From Nitriliruptoraceae bacterium (lineage in GTDB: Bacteria; Actinomycetota; Nitriliruptoria; Nitriliruptorales; Nitriliruptoraceae): a stretch of DNA of 64,000 nt. The notes under the pieces were generated by a model that did no database searches, was not told the origin of the DNA, and was given only the letters and a program-made list of their open reading frames with translations. A program made the position numbers and the translations under genes. The stretch lies in NCBI GenBank assembly GCA_018401275.1, contig JAGYKW010000001.1, forward strand, positions 186,001 to 250,000, in the 5' to 3' direction. Positions 26,692 through 35,561 of this stretch are shown here, one piece after another (positions within the stretch are counted from its first letter, which is position 1; each line of letters opens with the position of its first letter).

Positions 26692-28194
26692 ATGACCGTA
26701 CGACCGCAGCGTGTGACCTTCCGGCTGGCGCTCGCCGACCCCGATGAGGCGATCCCGGTCGTCCTGCGGCTCGTCGCCTCGGCCGGTGGTCAGCTCGTCG
26801 GTCTCGCACGCGACGCGACCCGCGCTACCGAGGGGACCGTCGCGCATGAGGTCAATGTCGAGCTCACCGGGGATGCATCCGTCGAGTCGCTCGCTGCCGA
26901 CCTGGAGGATGTCGCCGGCATCAAGGTCCTCGCGCTCGTCGACGAGGTCCTCGCGGCCCACGAGCGTGGGAAGTTCAGGGTCGAGCTGGCACGTCCGGTG
27001 CGCGGACCCGACGACCTCGCGCTCGTCTACACCCCCGGCGTCGCGCGCGTCACGCAGATGATCGTCGACGACCCGACCGCGGCGACGCGCTTCACGACGC
27101 GGGGGAACATGGTGGCGGTCGTGACCGACGGGTCAGCGGTCCTCGGCCTCGGTGACGTCGGGCCGCTCGCGTCCCTGCCCGTCATGGAGGGCAAGGTCAT
27201 GCTCCTCAAGGAGTTCGGGGACGTCGACGCGATCCCGCTGCTCGTCGACGAGCGCGACCCGGACCGGTTCGTCGACATCGTCGCGCGCGTCTCGCTCGGG
27301 TTCGGCGGCATCAACCTCGAGGACATCGCTGCGCCCCGCTGCTTCGAGATCGAGGGCAAGCTCCGCCAGCGGCTCGACATCCCCGTGTTCCATGATGACC
27401 AGCACGGCACCGCGGTCGTCGTGCTCGCTGCGCTCATGAACGCCGCACGCGTCGTCGGGCGTGACCTGTCGTCGCTCCGGGTCGTCATCCAGGGGATGGG
27501 GTCAGCGGGCGTCGCGATCGCGAACCTGCTGATGTCCGCAGGCATCGAGGACCTCGTGCCCGTCGACATCGACGGGATCGTCGAGCCGCGTCGTGGAGCG
27601 GGCACCGACCCGATCCGGCGTCGCGTCGCCCGCCAGGGCAACCCACGCGGACTGACGGGGACGAAGGACGTCGCGCTCGCCGGGGCTGACGTGTTCATCG
27701 GGGTGTCCGGCCCGAACTCGCTCACGCTCGACCAGGTGCGCACGATGTCCGAGGATCGGATCGTGTTCGCGCTCGCGAACCCGACGCCGGAGATCGACCC
27801 GGACCTCGCGCGGCCCGAGGTGCGCGTCATGGCGACGGGGCGCAGCGACCATCCGAACCAGATCAACAACGTCCTGTGCTTCCCCGGCCTGTTCCGCGGA
27901 CTGCTCGATGCGGCAGCGACCGAGGTGACCGACACGATGAAGGTCGCCGCGGCGCACGCGATCGCGGCGGTCGTGGGGAACGATCTGGCCGCGGACCACG
28001 TGATCCCCTCCCCGTTCGACCGTCGCGTCGCGCCGCTCGTCGCTGCGGCGGTCGCGCAGGCCGCCCGCGACGAGGGTCACGTGCGACCGGGCTCGGGCGG
28101 CTCGCGGCGCGAGGAGTCGGCGACGGCGCTGCGTGAGGCAGCCCTGCGCAGCATCGAGCGTGGTCGCGACGCGCGGACCGCCGGCTCGCGCTGA
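26692..28194 (+). CDS. NAD(P)-dependent malic enzyme with N-terminal ACT-like domain
   Basis: Oxidatively decarboxylates malate to pyruvate. Residues 1-85 (TFRLALADPDEAIPVVLRLVASAGGQLV) form an ACT-like regulatory domain seen in actinobacterial malic enzymes. The catalytic part has LALVYTPGVARV, NMVAVVTDGSAVLGLGD, VMEGKVMLLKEFGDVDAIP (catalytic Lys), GGINLEDIAAPRCFEIE (metal ligands), FHDDQHGTAVV, the Rossmann motif GMGSAGVAI and NQINNVLCFPGLFRG. Total 500 residues. ATG at 26692 follows GGGGGGACCC. Cofactor preference is not clear from sequence. A C-terminal Arg/Gly-rich extension follows the family end. Confidence 0.93.
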   Translation: MTVRPQRVTFRLALADPDEAIPVVLRLVASAGGQLVGLARDATRATEGTVAHEVNVELTGDASVESLAADLEDVAGIKVLALVDEVLAAHERGKFRVELARPVRGPDDLALVYTPGVARVTQMIVDDPTAATRFTTRGNMVAVVTDGSAVLGLGDVGPLASLPVMEGKVMLLKEFGDVDAIPLLVDERDPDRFVDIVARVSLGFGGINLEDIAAPRCFEIEGKLRQRLDIPVFHDDQHGTAVVVLAALMNAARVVGRDLSSLRVVIQGMGSAGVAIANLLMSAGIEDLVPVDIDGIVEPRRGAGTDPIRRRVARQGNPRGLTGTKDVALAGADVFIGVSGPNSLTLDQVRTMSEDRIVFALANPTPEIDPDLARPEVRVMATGRSDHPNQINNVLCFPGLFRGLLDAAATEVTDTMKVAAAHAIAAVVGNDLAADHVIPSPFDRRVAPLVAAAVAQAARDEGHVRPGSGGSRREESATALREAALRSIERGRDARTAGSR

Positions 28195-28224
28195 GTCCCG
28201 CCTGGCCTGCTCAGCGTGGCCTGC

Positions 28225-28758
28225 TCAGCGTGGCCAGGGTTCGGGCTCGGTGTGGCCGGGCCAGCGCGCACGCGCCTCATCGAGCACCCGCATCGCCTCG
28301 TCCCGTCCGCTCCAGCCGCGGACCTCGACGAACTTGCGCTCGAGGTCCTTGTAGGTCTGGAAGAAGTGCAGGATCTCCTGCTGCAGATGGTCCGGCACGT
28401 CCTCGAGCCGGTGCAGGTCGCGCCAGCGCGGGTCGTGGCTCGCGACGGTGAGGAGCTTCTCGTCCGGACCCTTGTCGTCGGTCATGTCGAGCATGCCGAG
28501 CACGCGGGCGCGGATCGTGCAGCCGGGGAACGTCGGTTCACCGAGGATGACGAGCGCATCGAGATGGTCGCCGTCGAGCGCGAGCGTCTCGGGGATGAAG
28601 CCATAGTCGCCCGGGTAGCGCACCGCGCTGAAGAGCATCCGGTCGAGGACGAAGGCGCCACGTCCGAAGTCCCACTCGTACTTGTTGCGCGATCCCATGG
28701 GGACCTCGACGAAGACGTCGACGGTCGGATCCTCATCGAGCTCCATGTCGTGATCCAT
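28225..28758 (-). CDS. ppa: inorganic pyrophosphatase
   Basis: Family I soluble pyrophosphatase that hydrolyses PPi and pulls biosynthetic reactions forward. The 177 residues include VEVPMGSRNKYEWD, RYPGDYGFIPETLALDGDHLDALVI with the Asp metal ligands, and DDKGPDEKLLTV. The C-terminus VRGWSGRDEAMRVLDEARARW is actinobacterial in style. ATG at 28758 follows GGGAGGTC at proper spacing. The stop is followed by a short triplicate (TGGCCTGCTCAGCG-like repeats at 28203-28236) at the 3' end. Confidence 0.95.
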   Translation of the reverse strand: MDHDMELDEDPTVDVFVEVPMGSRNKYEWDFGRGAFVLDRMLFSAVRYPGDYGFIPETLALDGDHLDALVILGEPTFPGCTIRARVLGMLDMTDDKGPDEKLLTVASHDPRWRDLHRLEDVPDHLQQEILHFFQTYKDLERKFVEVRGWSGRDEAMRVLDEARARWPGHTEPEPWPR

Positions 28759-28778
28759 CCTGTCCGACCTCCCTGCCC

Positions 28779-29408
28779 TCAGCGGCGTTTGCGTCCCCGT
28801 GGGCGCGGGGGACGAGGCGCGCCGGTGGCGTCGTCGGACAGGTCCTCGAGTGCGAGGTCCTCCTCGGTCCGTGCTGCTCGCGGCGGACCACCAGGCAGGC
28901 GGGAGCGCGGCGCACGTCCGGCATCGCTCGGACCGGGCCTGGTCCCGGTCGCACCGCGCGATCCTCGCGGGCCGAGCATGGCGAGGTTGAGCAGCTCCGC
29001 GCGACGCGCACGCGTCCACCACCATGCGGCCATCATGCCCAGCAGCACCGCACCCCAGGCTGCGAGCAGCAGGCCCTCCATCCAGCCGATCGGCGTCGCC
29101 AGCACCTGGACGACGGCGATCGCAGGGCCGAGCAGCCAGGCGCGCTTCCAGAAGCGCTGCTGGCGGCGGGCCACCCCGATGGCGAGCTCCGCATCCCGCT
29201 TCTTCGTCATCGCCTCGCCGCGGTTCACCGCACGCACGATCGCGCGGCGCTCCTGACGGTCGAGCATCGAGAAGCGTTCGTTCAGGCGCCGTGCGTCCTC
29301 GCGGGTGAACGTGACCCGCGGCGCATCGTCCGCGCGGCCCGTCCGCGTCAGCCGCGAGGGGAGTGCGCCTCGCAGCCGGGCCAGTGGCCCACCGGAACCT
29401 CGTGCCAT
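28779..29408 (-). CDS. unknown membrane protein with two transmembrane helices
   Basis: A 209-residue protein I do not recognise. The N-terminal third is basic and helical (TREDARRLNERFSMLDRQERRAIVRAVNRGEAM), followed by two hydrophobic helices (LLGPAIAVVQVLATPIGWMEGLLLAAWGAVLLGMMAAWWW) and a disordered, Arg/Pro/Gly-rich C-terminus with an acidic patch (EEDLALEDLSDD) and the end RPPRPRGRKRR. ATG at 29408 follows ACGGAGGACACG. The pyrophosphatase gene lies 20 bases downstream on the same strand, so the two may be cotranscribed. Confidence 0.7.
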   Translation of the reverse strand: MARGSGGPLARLRGALPSRLTRTGRADDAPRVTFTREDARRLNERFSMLDRQERRAIVRAVNRGEAMTKKRDAELAIGVARRQQRFWKRAWLLGPAIAVVQVLATPIGWMEGLLLAAWGAVLLGMMAAWWWTRARRAELLNLAMLGPRGSRGATGTRPGPSDAGRAPRSRLPGGPPRAARTEEDLALEDLSDDATGAPRPPRPRGRKRR

Positions 29409-29506
29409 GTCGTGTCCTCCGTGACGGATGCCGTCCACGTGCGGCTGTGCCTGCGAACCTCTGGGGAGCCTAGGGCTCGGCCCATTGGCCGGCCCCAGTT
29501 GCCGGC

Positions 29507-29554
29507 CCAGCGTGCGACCCGGCGTGAGACCCAGCGTGCGACCCAGCGTGCGAC
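29507..29554. repeat. four 12-bp tandem repeats upstream of the DUF427 gene
   Basis: Units CCAGCGTGCGAC, CCGGCGTGAGAC, CCAGCGTGCGAC, CCAGCGTGCGAC, ending 14 bases before the ATG and immediately before its ribosome site. They lie in the 160-base divergent gap and could be operator sites or simple slippage. Confidence 0.8.
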
Positions 29555-29568
29555 CGAGGAGCGGTGTG

Positions 29569-30063
29569 ATGCGACGCCCCGTCCCGGACGTGCCCGGCCC
29601 CGGACAGGAGTCCGTCTGGGACTATCCCCGGCCACCTCGGCTCGAGGAGCGTGACGAGCACGTGGTCGTGACGCTCGACGGGATCGCGATCGCGGACACC
29701 CGCCGGCCGCTGCGTGTGCTCGAGACGTCCCACCCGCCGACCTACTACGTGCCGCGCGAGGACGTGGCGCTGGAGCTGCTCGCAGCGTCGCTGCGCCGGA
29801 CCTGGTGCGAGTGGAAGGGCCGTGCGTCCTACGCCGACCTCATCGTCCCCGGCGGCCGGATCGCCGACGCGTGCTGGTGGTACGACGACCCGACGCCGGC
29901 GTTCGCGGCGCTCGCCGGTGCGGTCGCGTTCTACCCCGAGCTCGTCGAGGCGAGTGTCGACGGGGAATCGGTCCGCGGGGTACCCGGCGGCTTCTACGGC
30001 TCGTGGGTGACATCCCGTGTCAGCGGACCCTTCAAGGGCGCACCCGGCACCGAGTGGTGGTGA
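29569..30063 (+). CDS. DUF427 domain protein
   Basis: A 164-residue protein with one DUF427 domain: VVVTLDGIAIADTRRPLRVLETSHPPTYYVPREDV (start of the fold), WCEWKGRASYADL, CWWYDDPTPAFAALAGAVAFYP and a variable end with SWVTSRVSGPFKGAPGTEWW. The family's YxP.EDV...L and CEWKG..Y motifs are exact. Function unknown; some relatives are fused to nucleotidyltransferases or occur in redox contexts. ATG at 29569 follows GAGGAGCG. Confidence 0.85.
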   Translation: MRRPVPDVPGPGQESVWDYPRPPRLEERDEHVVVTLDGIAIADTRRPLRVLETSHPPTYYVPREDVALELLAASLRRTWCEWKGRASYADLIVPGGRIADACWWYDDPTPAFAALAGAVAFYPELVEASVDGESVRGVPGGFYGSWVTSRVSGPFKGAPGTEWW

Positions 30064-30069
30064 CGCGGC

Positions 30070-30075
30070 TAGGTT
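30070..30075 (+). promoter_or_regulatory. putative -10 element (TAGGTT) for glutamate dehydrogenase
   Basis: TAGGTT 81 bases before the gdh ATG, in the gap after the DUF427 gene. Two imperfect 17-bp direct repeats (30106-30122 and 30123-30139) follow. Confidence 0.25.
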
Positions 30076-30105
30076 CACGCAGAGGGCGCACGGGTGCGCA
30101 CAACG

Positions 30106-30139
30106 GCGTGCACACCACCGAGGCGTGCATGCCACCGAG
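30106..30139. repeat. 17-bp direct repeat in the gdh leader
   Basis: GCGTGCACACCACCGAG followed directly by GCGTGCATGCCACCGAG (two mismatches), between the putative promoter and the gdh ribosome site. Confidence 0.7.
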
Positions 30140-30155
30140 CCCTCCGGAGGTCCTG

Positions 30156-31397
30156 ATGCCCGCACGCGCGTCCGACGCGGCGGAGGCCGCGTTCGCACGG
30201 CTCCAGGTCAGCGACGAGTTCGCCGACCGCCTGCGGACCGCCCACCGCGAGCTCACCGTCCAGCTCCCCTTCGTCGGCGATGACGGCCGCATGCGGGTCG
30301 TCACGGGGTTCCGGGTCCAGCACTCGAACGTGCGCGGGCCGTTCAAGGGCGGCCTGCGGTTCCACCCCACCGTCGACCTCGACGACGTGCGACGCCTCGC
30401 CGAACTGATGACGTGGAAGACCGCACTCGTCGACCTGCCGTTCGGCGGAGCGAAAGGCGGGGTGTCCGTCGATCCGCGCAGCCTGAGCGCTCGCGAGCGC
30501 GAGCTGGTCGCCCGCCGCTACATCGAGGCGATCGGTCCCGCCATCGGTCCACGAACCGATATCCCTGCGCCCGACATGGGCACCGACGCGACGACGATGG
30601 CGCACCTGCTCGATGCCTACTCGCGCATCCACGGCTACGAGCCGCGCATCGTCACGGGCAAGCCCGTCGAGCTCGGCGGGTCGCTGGGTCGCACGGTCGC
30701 GACGGGGCGTGGCGCCATCGTCGCGCTCGAGACGGTGCTCGACCATGTCGGTCGCACGCGGCCCTCGCAGGGTGGTGACGTGACGATCGCCGTGCAGGGC
30801 TTCGGGAACGTCGGGCAGCACGCCGCGCTCGAGGCCCACGTGCGCGGCTATCGCGTCGTCGCGATCAGCGACGTGAGCGGCGGCTGGCACGATGCTGAGG
30901 GGCTCGACATCCCCGTCATCGAGGCGGCGATGGTCGGCGGAGCGGAGCTGGTCGGCCTCGACGTCCCCGGGGCCACGCCGATCGCTGCCATCGAGCCACT
31001 GTACGTCGACGCGGACGTCGTCCTGCCCGCTGCGCTCGGGCGGGTCATCGACGCCGCCAACGTCGACCGCGTCATCGCGCCCATCATCCTGGAGGGGGCG
31101 AACGAGCCGTTGACCGAGGACGCCTGCACGGTGCTCGAGTCCCGCGGCGTGACCGTCATCCCCGACATCCTTGCGAACGCCGGAGGGGTCATCGTCTCGT
31201 TCTTCGAGTGGGTGCAGGGCGCGAACATGCTCGCCTGGGACGAGGCCGAGGTCCTCGCACGGCTCGATGCGCGCATCGCGGCGGCGACGCGGCAGGTGCT
31301 GCGTCAGGCGGGCGAGGGTGGATCGCTGCGCGAGGCCGCGATGGACCTCGCCGTTCGCCGGGTCGTGCGCGCGATGGAGCTGCGCGGCAACGCCTGA
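30156..31397 (+). CDS. gdh: glutamate dehydrogenase (Glu/Leu/Phe/Val family)
   Basis: Interconverts glutamate and 2-oxoglutarate plus ammonia. The 413 residues show RVVTGFRVQHSNVRGPFKGGLRFHP, then LMTWKTALVDLPFGGAKGGV with the catalytic lysine region, PAPDMGTDATTMAHLLDAY, the Rossmann motif VQGFGNVGQHAA and LEGANEPLTEDA...PDILANAGGVIVSFFEWVQ. The hexameric approximately 420-residue class is the best fit. ATG at 30156 is preferred over an ATG at 30129 because GGAGG sits 8 bases before it. Coenzyme specificity is not certain. Confidence 0.93.
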   Translation: MPARASDAAEAAFARLQVSDEFADRLRTAHRELTVQLPFVGDDGRMRVVTGFRVQHSNVRGPFKGGLRFHPTVDLDDVRRLAELMTWKTALVDLPFGGAKGGVSVDPRSLSARERELVARRYIEAIGPAIGPRTDIPAPDMGTDATTMAHLLDAYSRIHGYEPRIVTGKPVELGGSLGRTVATGRGAIVALETVLDHVGRTRPSQGGDVTIAVQGFGNVGQHAALEAHVRGYRVVAISDVSGGWHDAEGLDIPVIEAAMVGGAELVGLDVPGATPIAAIEPLYVDADVVLPAALGRVIDAANVDRVIAPIILEGANEPLTEDACTVLESRGVTVIPDILANAGGVIVSFFEWVQGANMLAWDEAEVLARLDARIAAATRQVLRQAGEGGSLREAAMDLAVRRVVRAMELRGNA

Positions 31398-31403
31398 GCC
31401 GAT

Positions 31404-32468
31404 TCAGCCGGCCCGGAGCCAGGCGTCGATCGCCGCATGCACCTCGGCGCGCAGTGCCGCTGGCGCGAACGACGCATCGATGGCGCGCCGCTGCAGCGCC
31501 GCCAGGCGCGCCTCGTCGAGGTCGAGCAGGCGGACGGCATGGTGCAGCTCCGCGGTCAGCGTCGTCGCGAAGAACGGCGGGTCGTCGCTGTTGACCGTGA
31601 GCGCGACACCCGCATCGCGCAGCGCGCGGATCGGATGGACGTCGAGCGATGCGACGATGCCGAGCGTCACGTTCGAGCTCGGGCACACCTCGAGCACCGT
31701 GCCGTCCTCTGCGATTCGGGCGAGCAGGGCGGGGTCCGCGGCGGCGGCGATGCCGTGCCCGATGCGGTCGGAGCCCAGCACATCGAGCGCGTCCATGACG
31801 TCCTGCGCGCTGCCGGTCTCACCGGCATGCACGACCAGTCCGATGCCGAGCTCGTCGGCCGCGTCGCGCAGCAGCGTGAACTCCTGCGCGGGGACCGAGC
31901 CCTCGATGCCGGTCAGTCCGAGCGCGACGACGGGGAGGCCCGCGGCGAGCGCATCGCTCGCGAGCGCGACGGAGCGGCGGGCCACCTCGGGTCCGAGGTC
32001 GCGCGGGGTGTCGAGGATGAACCCGACGTGTGTGCCCGGCTGCGTCGCGAGCCCATCGATGAGCGCGGTCCACATCGCTGCCGGGGTCCAGCCGCGCTGC
32101 TCCATCGTGACCGCAGTGAACGTCGTCTCGCTCCAGCGCACGCCCTGCTCCACCTGACCGGCCGCGAACGCAGCCGTGATGGTGCGCAGGTCCGCCGGTC
32201 CGCGCACCTGCGCGGAGCTCGCGAGGAACGTGTCGACGAAGTGGAGGAAGTCGCGGAACGGGTGCGGGTAGTTCGGCCCGTCCGTGCGCTCGGTGTCGAG
32301 CACGAGGACGTCGGCGGGGTCGTCGCCACGAGCGATCGCGAGGTCGGCAGCGGTCCGCGCCGAGATGGTGCCCTCGAGGTGCACGTGCAGCTCGACCTTC
32401 GGCAGCGTCGCCATCCGTGCGTCGGCGACCCCGTCCGCCGTCACTGCCCGATCCACGTCATCGCTCAC
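31404..32468 (-). CDS. add: adenosine deaminase family protein
   Basis: Zinc amidohydrolase that deaminates adenosine to inosine, or a related purine/aminodeoxyfutalosine deaminase. The 354 residues carry LPKVELHVHLEGTI (HxH zinc ligands), HAGETGSAQDV (zinc His and catalytic Glu region), RIGHGIAA, CPSSNVTLG and NSDDPPFFATTL (catalytic Asp). The GTG at 32468 has GCGGAGCC upstream, while the in-frame ATG at 32414 has none, so the GTG is chosen and adds MSDDVDRAVTADGVADAR before the domain. It converges with gdh with only 6 bases between stops. Adenosine versus adenine specificity cannot be told by eye. Confidence 0.9.
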   Translation of the reverse strand: MSDDVDRAVTADGVADARMATLPKVELHVHLEGTISARTAADLAIARGDDPADVLVLDTERTDGPNYPHPFRDFLHFVDTFLASSAQVRGPADLRTITAAFAAGQVEQGVRWSETTFTAVTMEQRGWTPAAMWTALIDGLATQPGTHVGFILDTPRDLGPEVARRSVALASDALAAGLPVVALGLTGIEGSVPAQEFTLLRDAADELGIGLVVHAGETGSAQDVMDALDVLGSDRIGHGIAAAADPALLARIAEDGTVLEVCPSSNVTLGIVASLDVHPIRALRDAGVALTVNSDDPPFFATTLTAELHHAVRLLDLDEARLAALQRRAIDASFAPAALRAEVHAAIDAWLRAG

Positions 32469-32534
32469 GTCGGCTCCGCATGGTCCGCGCTCGCTGCACG
32501 GCCCTGTGGCAGCGGGAGGGTAGTGCCCCGCGAG

Positions 32535-32540
32535 TAGCAT
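32535..32540 (+). promoter_or_regulatory. putative -10 element (TAGCAT) for prfB
   Basis: TAGCAT 56 bases before the prfB ATG in the divergent gap between add and prfB. Confidence 0.3.
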
Positions 32541-32595
32541 CCCTCGTGACGCCTCACCCACACCCCCGGAACTCCCCGACCCCGCGCGAGACCTC

Positions 32596-33705
32596 ATGGC
32601 GACCCCTCATCACGACGAGTTCGCACGGCTGCGCCAGCGACTCGCGAACCTGGCGGAGGTCCTCGACGTCGACGTGGCACGCGCACGACTCGCCGAGCTC
32701 AGTGAGCTCGCGGGCCAGCCGGGGCTGTGGGATGACCCTGAGCGCGCTCGAGCCGTCACGACCGAGCTCTCGCGCCGCGAGCAGGAGGTCGGACGTGTCG
32801 ACGGCATCGGGGCGACCCTGGACGACCTCGAGGTGCTCGACGAGCTCGCCGCTGAGGCGGAGGACGATGCGAGCGCCGCGGAGGTGGGGGAGGGCATCGC
32901 CACGCTGGTGGCCGAGCTCGACCGGCTCGAGCTCGCGACCATGCTGTCGGGCGAGCACGACCGGGCCGATGCGATCGTGTCGATCCACGCCGGGGAGGGC
33001 GGCGTCGACGCGATGGACTGGGCGCAGATGCTCCAGCGGATGTACCTGCGCTGGACGGACTCGCGCGGTTTCGCGACGGACGTGTTCGACGAGTCCTACG
33101 GCGAGGAGGCCGGCCTGAAGTCGACCACGTTCGAGGTGCGCGGCGCTGACGCGTACGGCTGGCTGTCCGCCGAGCACGGGGTGCACCGGCTCGTGCGCAT
33201 CAGTCCGTTCGACTCGCAGGCCCGCCGGCAGACCTCGTTCGCGCTCGTCGACGTCGTGCCGGTGCTGCCGGAGCTCGATGCGGAGGTCCAGGTCGCCGAG
33301 GAGGACCTGCGCATCGACGTCTTCCGCTCGTCGGGACCGGGCGGGCAGTCGGTCAACACGACGGACTCCGCGGTGCGCATCACGCACCTGCCGACGGGCA
33401 TCGCGGTCAGCTGCCAGAACGAGAAGTCGCAGCATCAGAACAAGGCGGCCGCGATGCGGGTGCTCAAGGCGAAGCTCGCCGAGATCGAGCGGCAGAAGCG
33501 TGCCGAGGAGCTCGATGAGCTGCGCGGTGGGAAGCGCAACGTCGGCTTCGGCTCGCAGATCCGCTCCTACGTGCTGCAGCCGTACCAGATGGTGAAGGAC
33601 CTGCGCACCGAGTACGAGACCAGCGACGTGTCGCGCGTGCTCGGCGGGGATCTCGACGAGCTGATCGAGGCCGAGCTGCGTCGCCGGGCCCGTGCGGACC
33701 GCTGA
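32596..33705 (+). CDS. prfB: peptide chain release factor 2
   Basis: RF2 releases finished peptides at UGA and UAA. The 369 residues contain the anticodon-like tripeptide SPF in HRLVRISPFDSQARRQTSF (about 203) and the GGQ loop in SSGPGGQSVNTTDSAVRITHLPTG (about 248), where Q is methylated in the family. The reading frame is continuous: the programmed +1 frameshift site with an in-frame TGA near codon 26 found in many prfB genes is absent. It precedes ftsE, an arrangement common in actinobacteria (prfB-ftsE-ftsX-smpB). Confidence 0.97.
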   Translation: MATPHHDEFARLRQRLANLAEVLDVDVARARLAELSELAGQPGLWDDPERARAVTTELSRREQEVGRVDGIGATLDDLEVLDELAAEAEDDASAAEVGEGIATLVAELDRLELATMLSGEHDRADAIVSIHAGEGGVDAMDWAQMLQRMYLRWTDSRGFATDVFDESYGEEAGLKSTTFEVRGADAYGWLSAEHGVHRLVRISPFDSQARRQTSFALVDVVPVLPELDAEVQVAEEDLRIDVFRSSGPGGQSVNTTDSAVRITHLPTGIAVSCQNEKSQHQNKAAAMRVLKAKLAEIERQKRAEELDELRGGKRNVGFGSQIRSYVLQPYQMVKDLRTEYETSDVSRVLGGDLDELIEAELRRRARADR

Positions 33706-33754
33706 CGGCCGTTCGGACACGGCGGACCTCCCGAGGGCTGACGCGCCTCGGCGG

Positions 33755-33760
33755 TAGAGT
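33755..33760 (+). promoter_or_regulatory. putative -10 element (TAGAGT) for ftsE
   Basis: TAGAGT 45 bases before the ftsE start in the 100-base gap after prfB. Confidence 0.35.
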
Positions 33761-33805
33761 CCCCACCCGTCACCCCGATGCAGGCCCCGACACAGGACCG
33801 CGCCC

Positions 33806-34504
33806 TTGATCCGTCTGCATGAGGTCACCAAGGCCTTCAAACGTGGACGCGACGGGGAGGTCGTGGCGCTCGAGACGGTCTCCCTCGAGATCGCGAAGGG
33901 CGAGTTCGTCTTCGTGGTGGGTCCGTCCGGTTCGGGCAAGTCGACCCTCATGCGGCTGCTGACCCGCGAGCAGGTCGCGGACGCCGGCGAGGTGTGGGTC
34001 GCGGGCAAGAACCTGAAGAAGCTGCGCAGCTGGAAGGTGCCGCTGCTGCGTCGGGAGATCGGGTACGTCTTCCAGGACTTCAAGCTCCTGCCCAACAAGA
34101 CGGTGCGCGAGAACGTCGCTTTCGCCCTCGAGGTCATCGGTCGCGGACGGCGCGACATCCGCGACCGGGTCCCGGAGGTCCTCGAACTGGTCGGCCTCAC
34201 CGACAAGGCGGGCGCCCTGCCCCACGAGCTCTCCGGCGGGCAGCAGCAGCGCGTCTCGATCGCGCGCGCGTTCGTCAACAACCCGCGGCTGCTGCTGTGC
34301 GACGAGCCGACGGGCAACCTCGACCCTGCGACCTCGGTCGGCATCATGAAGCTGCTCGACCGCATCAACAGGACCGGGACCACCGTCGTCATGGCCACCC
34401 ACGACCAGCAGATCGTCGACTCGATGCGCCGCAGGGTCGTCGAGCTCGAGGACGGCCGGATCGTTCGCGACCAGGTGCGCGGCGTCTACGGCTACGGAGC
34501 ATGA
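33806..34504 (+). CDS. ftsE: cell division ATP-binding protein FtsE
   Basis: ATPase of the FtsEX complex, which couples the cytokinetic ring to peptidoglycan hydrolysis. The 232 residues show [14 protein letters not shown], Walker [11 protein letters not shown] (about 42), Q-loop [18 protein letters not shown], signature [15 protein letters not shown] (about 143) and Walker [13 protein letters not shown] (about 163), followed by [10 protein letters not shown]. The TTG at 33806 is the only start at the family N-terminus; the ribosome site is weak. ftsX follows 4 bases later. Confidence 0.96.
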   Translation: MIRLHEVTKAFKRGRDGEVVALETVSLEIAKGEFVFVVGPSGSGKSTLMRLLTREQVADAGEVWVAGKNLKKLRSWKVPLLRREIGYVFQDFKLLPNKTVRENVAFALEVIGRGRRDIRDRVPEVLELVGLTDKAGALPHELSGGQQQRVSIARAFVNNPRLLLCDEPTGNLDPATSVGIMKLLDRINRTGTTVVMATHDQQIVDSMRRRVVELEDGRIVRDQVRGVYGYGA

Positions 34505-34508
34505 TCTG

Positions 34509-35399
34509 ATGGCCCGCTGGCGCTACGTCTTCGTCGAGGCCCTCGCGGGTCTGCGTCGCAACCTCATGATGTCGCTCGCGGTCGTGCTCTCGGTGACCGT
34601 CTCGCTCACGCTGCTGGGCGCGTCGCTGCTGCTGAGCGAGCAGGTCGACCTTGCGACCGATGACTGGACCGGCAAGGTCGAGGTCTCCATCTTCCTGTGC
34701 GACGACCGCACCTGTCCGGCGATCACGACCCAGCAGCGGCAGAAGCTGCAGGAGGACCTCGAGGCCCAGCCCGTCGTCGCCGAGGTGTTCTACGAGTCGA
34801 AGCGTGAGGCCTACGACCGCTTCACGCGCCTGTTCGCCGACCAGCCGACACTCATCGAGGCGATCGACGTCTCGACGCTGCCGGCCTCGTTCCGTGTCAA
34901 GCTCGAGAACCCGCAGCTGTTCGGGGTCATCAAGGACCAGTTCTCGGCGTACCCGGGCGTCGAGGAGATCGTCGACCAGCGTGACGTGCTCAACCAGTTC
35001 CTGCGGTTCACCACCCTCGTGCGCAACGGCGCGCTCATCATCGCGCTGATCCAGCTGCTCGCCGCCGGCGTGCTGATCGCGAACACGATCCGTGTCGCCG
35101 CGTTCGCCCGGCGCGAGCAGACGGCGATCATGAAGCTCGTCGGTGCCTCGAACTGGTACGTGCGGCTCCCGTTCGTGCTCGAGGGTGTCATCGCCGGGGC
35201 GCTCGGCGCGGCGCTGTCCTGGGGCCTCCTCTACTTCACGGTCCCGCGCGTCACCCGCGACCTGGCCAGGGAGGTCGAGCTCCTCCCGTTCATCGGCCTC
35301 GACCAGGTCATCGCGATCGCGCCGATCATGGCGGCGGCCGGCATCGGGATCGCGGCGGTGTCCTCCATCCTGGCCCTCAGGCGTTTCCTGCAGGTCTGA
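34509..35399 (+). CDS. ftsX: cell division protein FtsX
   Basis: Membrane partner of FtsE. The 296 residues have the FtsX plan: a short cytoplasmic start (RWRYVFVEALAGLRRNLMMS), one transmembrane helix, an extracellular domain of about 130 residues (VEVSIFLCDDRTCPAITTQQ through VEEIVDQRDVLNQFL), then three helices with FARREQTAIMKLVGASNWYVRLPFVLEG, the conserved FtsX coupling segment. The extracellular loop has two cysteines (LCDDRTC) that could form a disulfide. The next gene encodes a secreted coiled-coil M23 peptidase, the likely partner. Confidence 0.95.
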   Translation: MARWRYVFVEALAGLRRNLMMSLAVVLSVTVSLTLLGASLLLSEQVDLATDDWTGKVEVSIFLCDDRTCPAITTQQRQKLQEDLEAQPVVAEVFYESKREAYDRFTRLFADQPTLIEAIDVSTLPASFRVKLENPQLFGVIKDQFSAYPGVEEIVDQRDVLNQFLRFTTLVRNGALIIALIQLLAAGVLIANTIRVAAFARREQTAIMKLVGASNWYVRLPFVLEGVIAGALGAALSWGLLYFTVPRVTRDLAREVELLPFIGLDQVIAIAPIMAAAGIGIAAVSSILALRRFLQV

Positions 35400-35458
35400 G
35401 CGGGGCTCGACCGCCCGTTCGGACACCCTGGAGAGGGCTCTGCGGTGGCTCCGCTGTC

Positions 35459-35464
35459 TAGAAT
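35459..35464 (+). promoter_or_regulatory. putative -10 element (TAGAAT) for the M23 peptidase gene
   Basis: TAGAAT, the closest match to a consensus -10 in this part of the window, 98 bases before the TTG start. No TTGACA-like -35 at 17 bases, so the peptidase gene may have its own promoter besides ftsEX readthrough. Confidence 0.4.
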
Positions 35465-35561
35465 CCCATCGCGGTCATTCGGTCGCCATCCGGCCCCGTC
35501 GTCCGATCGTGGCACGGCCGAGGGCCGACGTGATGCGAGCGTGATGCGAGGAGGTGACCCG

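Noticed and set aside
32596-32700. Programmed +1 frameshift site expected early in prfB
   Set aside because: The 5' part of prfB is continuous with no in-frame TGA, so this gene does not use the frameshift control.
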